Of a stretch of 64,000 bases of DNA, positions 32,892-41,266 are shown in pieces. The notes under the pieces were generated by a model. That model was not told the origin of the DNA. It saw only the letters and a list, made by a program, of their open reading frames with translations, and ran no database searches. Source of the DNA: Trichomonas vaginalis G3 (lineage: Eukaryota; Parabasalia; Trichomonadida; Trichomonadidae); NCBI RefSeq assembly GCF_026262505.1, contig NC_067207.1, forward strand, positions 22,102,082 through 22,166,081. The letters are read 5' to 3'. The first letter of the stretch is position 1; each line of letters begins with the position of its first letter. The position numbers and the translations under genes were made by a program.

Positions 32892-33887
32892 CTAAAATAG
32901 AGGTTTCTTTGCTGTATTGAAAATATGATGGCGTTTTTTCCTTCTGAATGAATTAATAATCGAAAGAATAGATAGAACAGATATATAGGCAGGATATGAT
33001 GCACAGAGTGCAAGATAAAGAAGTCGTAATCCTTTTCGAGTTTTGCTTGCAATCCACCAATCATATTTACCCATTAACTTCTTGTCACCAAAGTACAAGG
33101 CTAATGTTAATATAATAACAGGAATTAGAGTTTCTGGAAGATAATATGCAATTGTAAACGTGCAAAGAAGAACAATTATATAAAGAGATAGAGAATTAAT
33201 TGTGTTATTTGCTTTTTCAAGAAAATGTGTAATACTTCCTAATCTATCTTGAAAATTCGAGATTAATTTCACAATTAAATCCATTGACTCTTTTCCTTTC
33301 TGTAATTTCTCGTTTATATCGGCTACAGTTCCTTGTAACTGTGTGGATGTTTGCTCGAACTCGTTTGAATATGATTCTATCGATTTTGAAGATGATACTA
33401 CGCAATCGAAGAGATAAATAAGTCTATCTGATGTAATTGAATTCATTAGGGTATCTCTTGCAAAATAACATAAATGAGTAACATGAATTTTCAGAATTTG
33501 ATAAGTAGAATAAGTTGCTAAAGACATATTCTGAATTTGTTGGGATTCTGGAAGCTCATGTGGAAATTGCTCTAGTCTGTTTGTTATATTAAAGTAGCAT
33601 TTCGTAAATTTAAGAGCTAATAGTTCTCTTTGTGATTCTGTTAAAACATCACAATTATATTGAAGATCTTTAAGAACATCAGAATAACAATCTAACTTAG
33701 GAAATCCAATACCTTCTACTGTATTGATAAAATCTTTTGAAGCTGGATAATTTTTCTTCATTTCTTCGACATTAACTAGTTCTTTCATTTGTTTTCCATT
33801 TCGGAGGCCTTCATATATTCTTGAAGATTCTTTTTCTGCAATATTTGTATCGATACTTAATGAGAGAATTGCAAATAACAAAATCAT
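32892..33887 (-). CDS. Kar5/GEX1/Brambleberry-like nuclear-fusion protein, 331 aa
   Basis: A short hydrophobic N-terminus (residues 1-13) looks like a signal peptide. The luminal part has the family's cysteine pattern: LDCYSDVLKDLQYNC (C67, C79), LTESQRELLALKFTKCYFN (C97), HELPESQ, then YSTYQILKIHVTHLCYF (C140). The arrangement C...C..L(T/S)..QR..LAL..T.C.....P.E....Y..F..H...C is what I know from Kar5/GEX1/BMB proteins. A coiled-coil stretch follows (about 165-230), then two or three membrane helices (about 233-251, 253-267, 286-312) and a basic end (RRKKRHHIF). In the family these proteins sit in the nuclear envelope and act in karyogamy after gamete fusion. The length is shorter than many family members but includes all blocks. 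The assignment is by motif only. Confidence 0.65.
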   Translation of the reverse strand: MILLFAILSLSIDTNIAEKESSRIYEGLRNGKQMKELVNVEEMKKNYPASKDFINTVEGIGFPKLDCYSDVLKDLQYNCDVLTESQRELLALKFTKCYFNITNRLEQFPHELPESQQIQNMSLATYSTYQILKIHVTHLCYFARDTLMNSITSDRLIYLFDCVVSSSKSIESYSNEFEQTSTQLQGTVADINEKLQKGKESMDLIVKLISNFQDRLGSITHFLEKANNTINSLSLYIIVLLCTFTIAYYLPETLIPVIILTLALYFGDKKLMGKYDWWIASKTRKGLRLLYLALCASYPAYISVLSILSIINSFRRKKRHHIFNTAKKPLF

Positions 33888-34227
33888 TCTGAAATTTTAA
33901 ACAGCCACATATTCAATTATTAGCATTAATTCATTATCATATTATGGTTCAAAAAATGAAGTCAAATCAAAAATTATTCTAAGTAAATCACTATTTTACC
34001 AATTTTCAATATTGATCGGGTGTTTTACAACAGATAAAATCCTTAATAAAAATGACCAGATCACTAAATTACAAGCATGATGTCTCCATATAAGCATTTG
34101 CATAAAAAAATTCAATAAATTTAATCTAATTTCATTTTTCATATAATTAATAATGCATTAATTTTTATTCACAATCCAAACGTAAGCAAAATATAACACA
34201 TATAAACATAATAAACAATTTGCAAAT
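33888..34227. other. Intergenic region, nothing recognised
   Basis: 340 bp of AT-rich DNA between two minus-strand genes: the upstream side of the Kar5-like gene and the 3' side of the LRR gene. No clear TCAYW initiator before 33887; TTTCAGAATG directly at the start is the nearest. Confidence 0.5.
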
Positions 34228-35070
34228 TTATTGTGATAGTTGTTGAACTCTTTGGCCAATAGACTTCATTCTTTCAATTAGTTGAGGAGCACCTTCTCCA
34301 ATTACAAACAGTGCGTTGTGATTCTCAATTTCAGACTGCATTAAGAGTAAACGTTCGATTTGTACTTTGAGATCTTCATTTTCATTTCTAAGACGTTCTA
34401 TTTCCTGAGAGTGATCATCAGCTTCCTCTCTGATCTTAGAAATTGGAGTTTGAAGAATTGTACCAATTTGATCGAGAGAATCATCGGATAAATCGTTATC
34501 ACTAATATCTAATTTCCTTAGGTTCTTGCCAAACTGAACTCTATTCGCTTTGATGCAAGAAATAATTTTCGGAACGCTTTCATCTGTAATTTCGCAGTGT
34601 CTTAGTGTTAAACTTCTAATATCATGCTTTGTAATAACTTTAAATATCTTAGAAACAGCATTTGGTGAAAGAGGAACTTGATGCAAAATAAATTTATGAA
34701 TTTTGCTGGGAATTATGTGTTTAAAGATCTGTAAAATATCAGATTCCTCGAATTCAATATTTGCAAGATGTAGAGTTTCAATAATTTTGCTCTTTTTAAG
34801 TAACGAAACAACACATAATGCGACAAGGTGTGCAAAATTAGGTGTACTAACAGCGATAGATCTGCTTATTGATTCTGGATCACCATTATGATAATCAATA
34901 TCTGAGACGAGATCACAATTGAAATTTAACGATACAATTAGATAAGGACCGTGTTTTTCGATTGCTGCAAACAATGCTGGAAGGGATTCCGAGTTAATTG
35001 ATGAAAGGTCGAATGAGAATGCATTTTTCTCTCCTCCTCCGATGGATTTTAGCTCTTCTATTGATAACAT
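34228..35070 (-). CDS. RI-type leucine-rich-repeat protein with C-terminal coiled coil, 280 aa
   Basis: The frame is open from an upstream ATG at 35112, but I choose ATG 35070 (MLSIEELKSIGGGEKNAFSF). A TCATTTATT initiator lies 20 nt upstream of it, so the first 14 codons of the longer frame would not be transcribed. The apparent signal sequence in them (MIFTFFLHLLTF) is then an artefact. LRRs of the ribonuclease-inhibitor kind cover about residues 85-215 (ETLHLANIEF, SLTLRHCEITDESVPKI, LRKLDISDNDLSDDSL). They are followed by a coiled coil (SQEIERLRNENEDLKVQIER) and a short tail. The stop TAA lies in TAAA. The layout resembles a trichomonad LRR family and loosely CEP78-like LRR plus coiled-coil proteins; specific function unknown. 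Confidence 0.8.
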   Translation of the reverse strand: MLSIEELKSIGGGEKNAFSFDLSSINSESLPALFAAIEKHGPYLIVSLNFNCDLVSDIDYHNGDPESISRSIAVSTPNFAHLVALCVVSLLKKSKIIETLHLANIEFEESDILQIFKHIIPSKIHKFILHQVPLSPNAVSKIFKVITKHDIRSLTLRHCEITDESVPKIISCIKANRVQFGKNLRKLDISDNDLSDDSLDQIGTILQTPISKIREEADDHSQEIERLRNENEDLKVQIERLLLMQSEIENHNALFVIGEGAPQLIERMKSIGQRVQQLSQ

Positions 35071-35084
35071 CTGAATAAACGTCA

Positions 35085-35094
35085 ATAAATGAAG
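35085..35094 (-). promoter_or_regulatory. Initiator (TCATT) deciding the start of the LRR gene
   Basis: Minus strand CTTCATTTATT with the presumptive +1 A at 35090, 20 nt before ATG 35070 and downstream of the other candidate ATG at 35112. Confidence 0.6.
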
Positions 35095-35281
35095 AAAGAA
35101 TGTAAAAATCATTCGAATTGCTAGATTATTATTAATTGAATAGAATGTATTCTAATAATTATATCATTGAATGCAAAAATTCAACTTTTGTGTAAATTTC
35201 TTATTTTTTGAACGATTTATTTGGTGGATAAATTAAAATTAATATTAAAATAAATGGATATATAATATCATTCTGCTTTTC

Positions 35282-35298
35282 TCATTCGGATACTCATA
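35282..35298 (+). promoter_or_regulatory. Two initiator-like words before the LRR-PP2C gene
   Basis: TCATT (35282-35286) and TCATA (35294-35298) lie 21 and 9 nt before ATG 35303. Both fit TCA(C/T)(T/A). Confidence 0.55.
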
Positions 35299-35302
35299 AA
35301 AA

Positions 35303-37738
35303 ATGGGGAATGAAGAGTCAAAGATTTCTTTTCCAACACAAGAAGTAATTGTCCTTGTTGGTAAGAATATTACAACAATACCACCTCATATACCCCCAAC
35401 TCCGATGCTTGCTTATCTAAATCTTTCAAATAATAATATTCAAAATTTACCTCCAGATCTAAAATCTCTTAAAAACCTTATACTAGCTCGTAATGGATAT
35501 GATTCGATTCCACAAGCTGTCCAAACATCATTATTTACATATTCATCACTTGAAGCACTTGATCTATCAAACAACAACTTGACATCACTAGGAAATATAC
35601 TCTCTAACTTACCTTCATTACGAAGGATAAATCTTTTTGGTAATAAGTTCGAAACAATTCCTCAACTTGCAAATACAAGTTTGCAAGTTATTGATTTAGC
35701 AAATAACAACTTAAAACATTTCCCTAGTCTTCCAGAAACAATAGTTGCTCTCAATGTTGAAAAAAATCAAATCTCAGAAATAGAATTAGATAATTCTTCG
35801 TTCAAAATCAACAACTTAGCAAAATTATGTGCTGCATCAAACAGAATTATAAAGTTTACATGCTTAGGAGTCCTCAAAATCGTCACACTTGATATTTCTA
35901 GAAATAAAATTTCAAAATTACCAGATTTTAACAGATGTTTTGACAAACTACAACAAATTAACATATCATCGAACTTAGTACCATCTATTCCCCAATTCCC
36001 ACCCCAAATTACGGAATTTTTTGCATCAAATAATAAAATTGCATCAATTCCTGAATCTTTTTCGCAATACACCTTCCTAACAACAGCTGATTTATATCAC
36101 AACATGATTAAGTCCATAAAAGTACAGCTACCAGGCTCATTACAGTCATTAATTCTTGCGGACAATCAAATCAAAGATTCTGTTCCTTCTACAATCAACG
36201 GACTGAATAGGATGTTTATGATGAATAATCAGTTGAAAGAGATCCCAGTTATACAAGGAAACTCACTCTGCGAGTATTATCTCTCAAGAAATCTGATTGA
36301 AAAAATTGAAATTTCAAATTTCTCCAAAAATGTGACAAGAGTTGATTTATCACATTGTAACTTATCTGTACTACCTCCTGATCTGTTTACAATCCCTACT
36401 TTGACACATTTATTCCTTGGATATAATAAAATTAAAGAATTGCCGCAAACTTTGAAGAATTCGACATCGATAATATTACTGCAGCTCAGTGGAAACAAGA
36501 ATATCAATGTAGATGTTGATTATCCTGAAACTCTTGAACAATTATTTATTTCTAACTGTAATTTGAAATCTTTACCTACTTCTTTAGAAAAATTGGTTGA
36601 TTTTATAGAGTTGGATGCATCATGTAATGAATTAAGAGAGTTTTCTTTGAAACTTCCCGAAATTAAGAAATTAATTTTATCTTGCAACAAAATTAAGAAA
36701 TTCCCAGAGAATATTGAATCTGTGGAACTCCTTGATTTGTCTGTTAACAGAATAGCTGATATTCCTGAGAAATTATCTTTAATTCGCTTGAAAGAATTAG
36801 ATATCAGCTATAACAGCATCAAAACAATTCCCGCTGAGCTGGCTTTGAACAGACTTAATATTCTCAAGGTGCAGAAGAACCCTATATCCCAACAAATTGG
36901 ATATACAAACTTTCCAAAATTATCTTACATTGATTTGTCCTCAATTCCAGCGGAAGTTGCAGAACCAAGTCCAGAAGTTATTATGTATTCATCAGCTCCT
37001 GGATTTTGCAACAGTTTGACACATAATTTTGTTATATCAGATAAATCTTGCGCTTACAGCCTCTGGAAAGGTCTTCGCGAGATCATGGAAGATGGAATAA
37101 TATTTAGATGCGATAAGACACAGCGATTGTTCTCAATAATTGACGGAAGAGGCGGAGCAATGAGTTGTCAGTACATTTCGTCCAAAATTCCGAAATTATC
37201 TCGCGATCGCTCAGATATATTAGATGAAGAATCATTGAAACAAATACACGAAAAAATATGCCAAAGCTGCAAGAAGAAACAAATTTTGACAGTTCCTGAT
37301 TTTTCAATAGTTTACATCAACAACAATGAAATTTTCATGTTGTTGACTGGCCATGTAGACATTGTTATTATCAATGACGAGAAGTGCGAATTGCTTCAGT
37401 CATTTACTACTAAAGATAAGCCGAGAGACCTTCTCTCATTGAATAGAACGCACGGACCAGTTCCGACTTCTTACACTGAAGGAGATTCTTTAGTTTACAA
37501 CACAGTGATTCCCCCTTCAATTGTTAAGAGGCCTATTAACGAGAAGGACAAATGGCTTTTGATATTGAGTGTCAGCGTTCTCGATGTGATGAGATTTAAT
37601 GAAGTTTGCTCGATTGCAAAGAATTTGAAAAATGCGGATGAAATTGCAGTTTCGATTCGAAACGCAACATACTCTGGTATGAGTACTGATAATATATCAG
37701 TGATATGTATCAAATTACAGGAATCACAAAAACAATAA
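35303..37738 (+). CDS. Leucine-rich-repeat protein with PP2C-like C-terminal domain, 811 aa
   Basis: Starts MGNEESK, which fits an N-myristoylation signal, so membrane attachment is likely. About residues 30-545 are classical 21-23-residue LRRs (LAYLNLSNNNIQNLPPDLKS, LKELDISYNSIKTIPAELAL). About 570-805 resemble PP2C: GLREIMEDG, FSIIDGRGGAMSC (one metal Asp kept), a central sheet, and STDNISVICIKL at the end (Asp kept). The usual loop with D before G and the second DGxWD-type aspartate reads LSVSVLDVM, so one or more metal ligands appear lost and the domain may be inactive. LRR-PP2C combinations occur in PHLPP phosphatases and in yeast adenylyl cyclase. The stop TAA lies in TAAA. Confidence 0.8.
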   Translation: MGNEESKISFPTQEVIVLVGKNITTIPPHIPPTPMLAYLNLSNNNIQNLPPDLKSLKNLILARNGYDSIPQAVQTSLFTYSSLEALDLSNNNLTSLGNILSNLPSLRRINLFGNKFETIPQLANTSLQVIDLANNNLKHFPSLPETIVALNVEKNQISEIELDNSSFKINNLAKLCAASNRIIKFTCLGVLKIVTLDISRNKISKLPDFNRCFDKLQQINISSNLVPSIPQFPPQITEFFASNNKIASIPESFSQYTFLTTADLYHNMIKSIKVQLPGSLQSLILADNQIKDSVPSTINGLNRMFMMNNQLKEIPVIQGNSLCEYYLSRNLIEKIEISNFSKNVTRVDLSHCNLSVLPPDLFTIPTLTHLFLGYNKIKELPQTLKNSTSIILLQLSGNKNINVDVDYPETLEQLFISNCNLKSLPTSLEKLVDFIELDASCNELREFSLKLPEIKKLILSCNKIKKFPENIESVELLDLSVNRIADIPEKLSLIRLKELDISYNSIKTIPAELALNRLNILKVQKNPISQQIGYTNFPKLSYIDLSSIPAEVAEPSPEVIMYSSAPGFCNSLTHNFVISDKSCAYSLWKGLREIMEDGIIFRCDKTQRLFSIIDGRGGAMSCQYISSKIPKLSRDRSDILDEESLKQIHEKICQSCKKKQILTVPDFSIVYINNNEIFMLLTGHVDIVIINDEKCELLQSFTTKDKPRDLLSLNRTHGPVPTSYTEGDSLVYNTVIPPSIVKRPINEKDKWLLILSVSVLDVMRFNEVCSIAKNLKNADEIAVSIRNATYSGMSTDNISVICIKLQESQKQ

Positions 37739-38437
37739 ATGTTTATTTTTATTTTTTTAAAAAACATCAATTTGATCTTTCTTGTAATAGCAAAAAAGAT
37801 TAACAGCAATATGAGGTACTATCTTGTGATTTATAATGACTTATTTATGAAGGGTTTTTCTACAAGTGCAAAAAATGCGCAAAAATGATTATTCTGCATT
37901 TAAAAATCAATCTGTGTAAATTCAATTTCAAATAATCGTTTTTGCGCATTTTTTGCACCCTATGTAAAACCCATTATAAAAGGTAATTTGAGATGCGTTT
38001 ATGAATTCAAGTGCTTTTAAAATACATGCAATTATATTTGGCCATGCACTGAGCCCTTAATTTGAAATATTGAGAAATATAATTTAGAACTATTTATCTT
38101 CAACATTTAATGTAATTTATGAGAAAGTATAATTTGGAACTATTTATCTTCAATTCGAGATCCATGAATACGAATGCTGCTGGTGAAACGGCTCTTCGTT
38201 TTGCAGTAAAATTTCTGGTTTTGGATTATGCTGATTTTTGATAAGTTCATAAGGTGCATGAGATATGAAAATCGTTTTTGCTAATTTTCTGTGTGTTAAT
38301 TTTAAAAATTTGTTAAAAAATTCTAATCTTTAAGATCTTGCATCATAGTTTCTGGAAATTTCTCTTGTGCTACAATAAGAGCTTAAATATATTTACTTGT
38401 TTGTCGTGTTTAATTCAAACTGTTAATTTTTTATTTC
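37739..38437. other. Intergenic region with one small MITE
   Basis: 699 bp. 37812-37850 holds a diverged copy of the GGTACTAT...TGTGATTTATAATGACTT core seen in the MITEs at 26779 and 47146. 37847-37976 is a separate palindromic MITE. Near 38067 and 38117 a word of about 33 nt (TATAATTT(A/G)GAACTATTTA) occurs twice in tandem. No gene seen. Confidence 0.5.
37847..37976. mobile_element. Palindromic MITE, about 130 bp
   Basis: Arms of about 42 bp: the left contains AAGGGTTTTTCTA and GTGCAAAAAATGCGCAAAAA, the right contains TTTTTGCGCATTTTTTGCAC and AAAACCCATT. Only a short AT-rich centre lies between them. Target duplication not clear. Confidence 0.6.
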
Positions 38438-39448
38438 ATGAGTAAAACTGAAGTTTTGCTTCCAGGAGAGAAACCACAAGTAAAGACACCCAAAAATTCA
38501 GATGCTGGAACTAATGAAATAAACAATAGTCCCGAAAATAATCTCCAAGAGGAAGAAGAAGAATCTTTCGAATATTTTCCTGAGAAAAAGAAAGAAGATA
38601 AATATTCATTTAAATCAAGGAGATCAACACGTGCTGAGGAAACAGAATTTGAAATGATCGATAGAATCAGAAAAGAAATTGCAGTTGCTATTACAAGTAA
38701 AAACTTCAAGAAAAGCAAACAACTAAATATTGAACTTGACAAGCATATAGAATCTATTTTTGTTTCAAGATTGAACAACGAGCTCCAGAAATTCAATGAA
38801 AACGTTAATAATGTCATTGATGTATATTTACAAGAAGTTAGAAGGCTTAAGAAGTCAACCACATTCATGCTTGAGCCAATCAGAATCCAGGAAGATGAAT
38901 CATTCGAAGCATTAAAAGCAAATCATTTACAACTTTTAACTGAGCTTGAAACAGAGCGACAGTTTGAATATATGAAGAATAAAGACTTTAAGTCAGGAGA
39001 AGAGATACATCTTGAAGCAATGGCACAGAATCTTGCGAAATTAAAAAGATACGATGAAGCCCAAATGCTTCAGAAGAACGCTGACCAATTACATAAGAAA
39101 AATCTTAATGACAAGACACAAGTTACAAATAGGAAGTTTGATGTCAAAGAAAAGAAGCTTTTTGATAGATTCAGGGTTGATTTAAATAACTTGAAAGATA
39201 AATCTAATAAAGCAGAAGAAACAGTTAGAACACAAATCAAAGAATTGATTTCTCTTGAAGAAAAGAAATTAAACGTCAAATGCAAAGATTTATTGAAACA
39301 ATCGGCAAATAACGTTTCATATGGTGATGGAATTACTGATAACATTAGCAGAGAAAGACGTGTTCATACTCATACAACTCTTTTCAATTCTTTGAGAAAA
39401 ATAATTATGGAAAGAAAGTTGGAGAGCGTTGTAAACATCAGCAATTGA
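38438..39448 (+). CDS. Coiled-coil protein, 336 aa, unknown function
   Basis: ATG at 38438 directly after ATTTC; stop TGA 39446-39448 followed by TAAA. The N-terminal 60 residues are disordered and acidic (ENNLQEEEEESFEYF). The rest is mostly helical with coiled-coil character (SKNFKKSKQLNIELDKHIES, LAKLKRYDEAQMLQKNADQL). The tandem helices with FKKSKQLN and YDEAQMLQ recall TPR-like or spectrin-like helical pairs. No signal peptide or membrane segment. Probably cytoskeletal or a trafficking scaffold; I do not recognise the family. The codon pattern is steady and the frame clean, so the gene is probably real. Minus-strand frames over it are shadows. Confidence 0.8.
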   Translation: MSKTEVLLPGEKPQVKTPKNSDAGTNEINNSPENNLQEEEEESFEYFPEKKKEDKYSFKSRRSTRAEETEFEMIDRIRKEIAVAITSKNFKKSKQLNIELDKHIESIFVSRLNNELQKFNENVNNVIDVYLQEVRRLKKSTTFMLEPIRIQEDESFEALKANHLQLLTELETERQFEYMKNKDFKSGEEIHLEAMAQNLAKLKRYDEAQMLQKNADQLHKKNLNDKTQVTNRKFDVKEKKLFDRFRVDLNNLKDKSNKAEETVRTQIKELISLEEKKLNVKCKDLLKQSANNVSYGDGITDNISRERRVHTHTTLFNSLRKIIMERKLESVVNISN

Positions 39449-40066
39449 TAAAAAAATCCTTTATATGGGAGTCATTGTTTTTTTCTTTTATTTTAAAATT
39501 ATTAAATTATTTTCAAAATTATTTTACAATATTAATCGAAAATTCCCTATTTTGAATTTGTTTTATCAGTAAAAACATCTTGCTTTAATGTAAACATCCG
39601 TATTAAAGTAATGAATTTTGGGAAATGCAGCTCGTATCTCGAAATCGTATACATGAAAATCTGTGAAGGTTTAGCAATGATACTGTTACTAGCAGAGTAT
39701 AAGAATTGATTAAGTTATAAAGATTTTCTATCAGTGGATTTTGAGGATTGAAAATTGCGATTCTAAGGTATTATTATTTAATATATGATGATTTTAAGGG
39801 ATACTCTGGTTTGTGGTAGCAAAATAACATGATCATTTTTTAATTCGCAATATGAGTTGTTTTTCTTCAAATTGTTTTCAAAAGTAATACTGGCAATGCT
39901 TTGTTATACTATTTAAAACTGAATCGAGCAATTTTTATTGAAGAAAAATCAGAAGTTCAGACAATAAAGCTGAGTAAAGATATCCTAAAAATAACCTTAA
40001 ATATTACCTTTATATTTTGTGCCCAAAAATGACAAAATTTTAATTCTTTAGTTTACAAAGAAAAAA
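39449..40066. other. Intergenic region, nothing recognised
   Basis: 618 bp of AT-rich DNA with no inverted-repeat element, RNA gene or open frame I can support. No TCAYW initiator stands out before 40067. Confidence 0.5.
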
Positions 40067-41149
40067 ATGGGCGAACAACTTGATTCACTAATTGCTGAAG
40101 AATATCCTTATCTAAATGGAAAAGGATACTTCGATTACGATAGAGCTGCCCCTATTTCGCATTCTCAAATTGAAAAAATCAAAGCTGTTGCAATGAAAAT
40201 TCAGCCATCTCCACATAGCTCTGAAGAACAAAGTGCATTCGATCGTTCTCTTACTTCAATTCGTGAAACATTAGCTGATATTTTCCATTCCAGTCAAGTT
40301 TCTTTTGCAGTTGTTTTATTCCAAACAAGAGAAGCTGCAATTGACTCAATATTCGAGGGTTTCCCTTGGAAGAATGGATTCAGCCTTACCGTGCTGCCAA
40401 ACTTCCACGTTGACATTTCCTCTGCAGTAAAATTCCCAACAATTTATAACGCGGCAATTCATGACACAATTGAAAAATCCATTCAGAAATCCTTGTACTG
40501 CTTTGAATACGATAAAGAGACAACAGAAACAATGATAAATCTTAGAAAATCCTCTTCTGGAACAAGATATTTCTTATGTGATGCAACAAAGAGAGGAACA
40601 TTCGATCTCCCAGACTTGTCTCAGATTCCTTTCGATTTTACTTTGTTTAGTTTCAAGCAAATTTGCGGAGCAGATTTGACTGCTTGCTTAATGCGTTTAG
40701 AATCAGCAGATATGCTCGTCCCTCTATTCTATGGAGGTGGAGCAGTCTCATTTTCATGCATTCGTGAGTTTTACCATCAAAATTTCAAATCTCATTCAAA
40801 GAGATTTGAAAATGGAACACCATCAATGCTTCCAATATTCAGTGCAGTTACTGGACTTGATCTCCTACAGAAGATGCATAAGATTGGAAACCTTGATGAG
40901 CGTATTAAGCAAATTATTGAGAATTTCAAGAATGTAGCCAACAGTTACTTCGAGATTTCAGCAGAGAATGATTATACAGTTATTATGAGCAGAGAAGGAT
41001 GGACATCTACAGAACTTCAGTCAAAGTTTGTAGAAAATGGCGTTTTCTTCGGAATTCGTGATAATTCACTTGTTGCAAGCTTTGGAATGGCATCAAGAAT
41101 GCAGGATGTTGAAGTTTTCCATAAAACCGCTCAACTTTTATTTAATTAG
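40067..41149 (+). CDS. Fold-type-I PLP-enzyme relative (MOCOS-N-like/class V aminotransferase), active lysine displaced
   Basis: 360 residues with the layout of the NifS-like domain of molybdenum-cofactor sulfurase: YFDYDRAAPISHSQ at the start, QPSPHSS (about 46-52, like NPHS), RYFLCDATKRG (Asp 172, the PLP-ring aspartate position), FSFKQICG (194-201), FYGGGAVSFS (221-230) and RFENGTPSML (246-255, like FEDGTISFL). MOCOS reads SFYKxFG, with the lysine that binds PLP. Here that position is Gln 198 and a Lys precedes it (197). Either the chain tolerates a one-residue shift or the protein is a pseudoenzyme. T. vaginalis is not known to make molybdenum cofactor, so a Moco role is unlikely. Cytosolic; no targeting peptide seen. 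Confidence 0.7.
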   Translation: MGEQLDSLIAEEYPYLNGKGYFDYDRAAPISHSQIEKIKAVAMKIQPSPHSSEEQSAFDRSLTSIRETLADIFHSSQVSFAVVLFQTREAAIDSIFEGFPWKNGFSLTVLPNFHVDISSAVKFPTIYNAAIHDTIEKSIQKSLYCFEYDKETTETMINLRKSSSGTRYFLCDATKRGTFDLPDLSQIPFDFTLFSFKQICGADLTACLMRLESADMLVPLFYGGGAVSFSCIREFYHQNFKSHSKRFENGTPSMLPIFSAVTGLDLLQKMHKIGNLDERIKQIIENFKNVANSYFEISAENDYTVIMSREGWTSTELQSKFVENGVFFGIRDNSLVASFGMASRMQDVEVFHKTAQLLFN

Positions 41150-41266
41150 AGTGTATATTAAAATAAAATTTTCTCAAAAATACTTTTTTAATACATTCAT
41201 ACAAATTAAATAATAAATAATAGAATTCAGTTAAATCTTAAACACCTCTAACATTTTGGAAAATGC

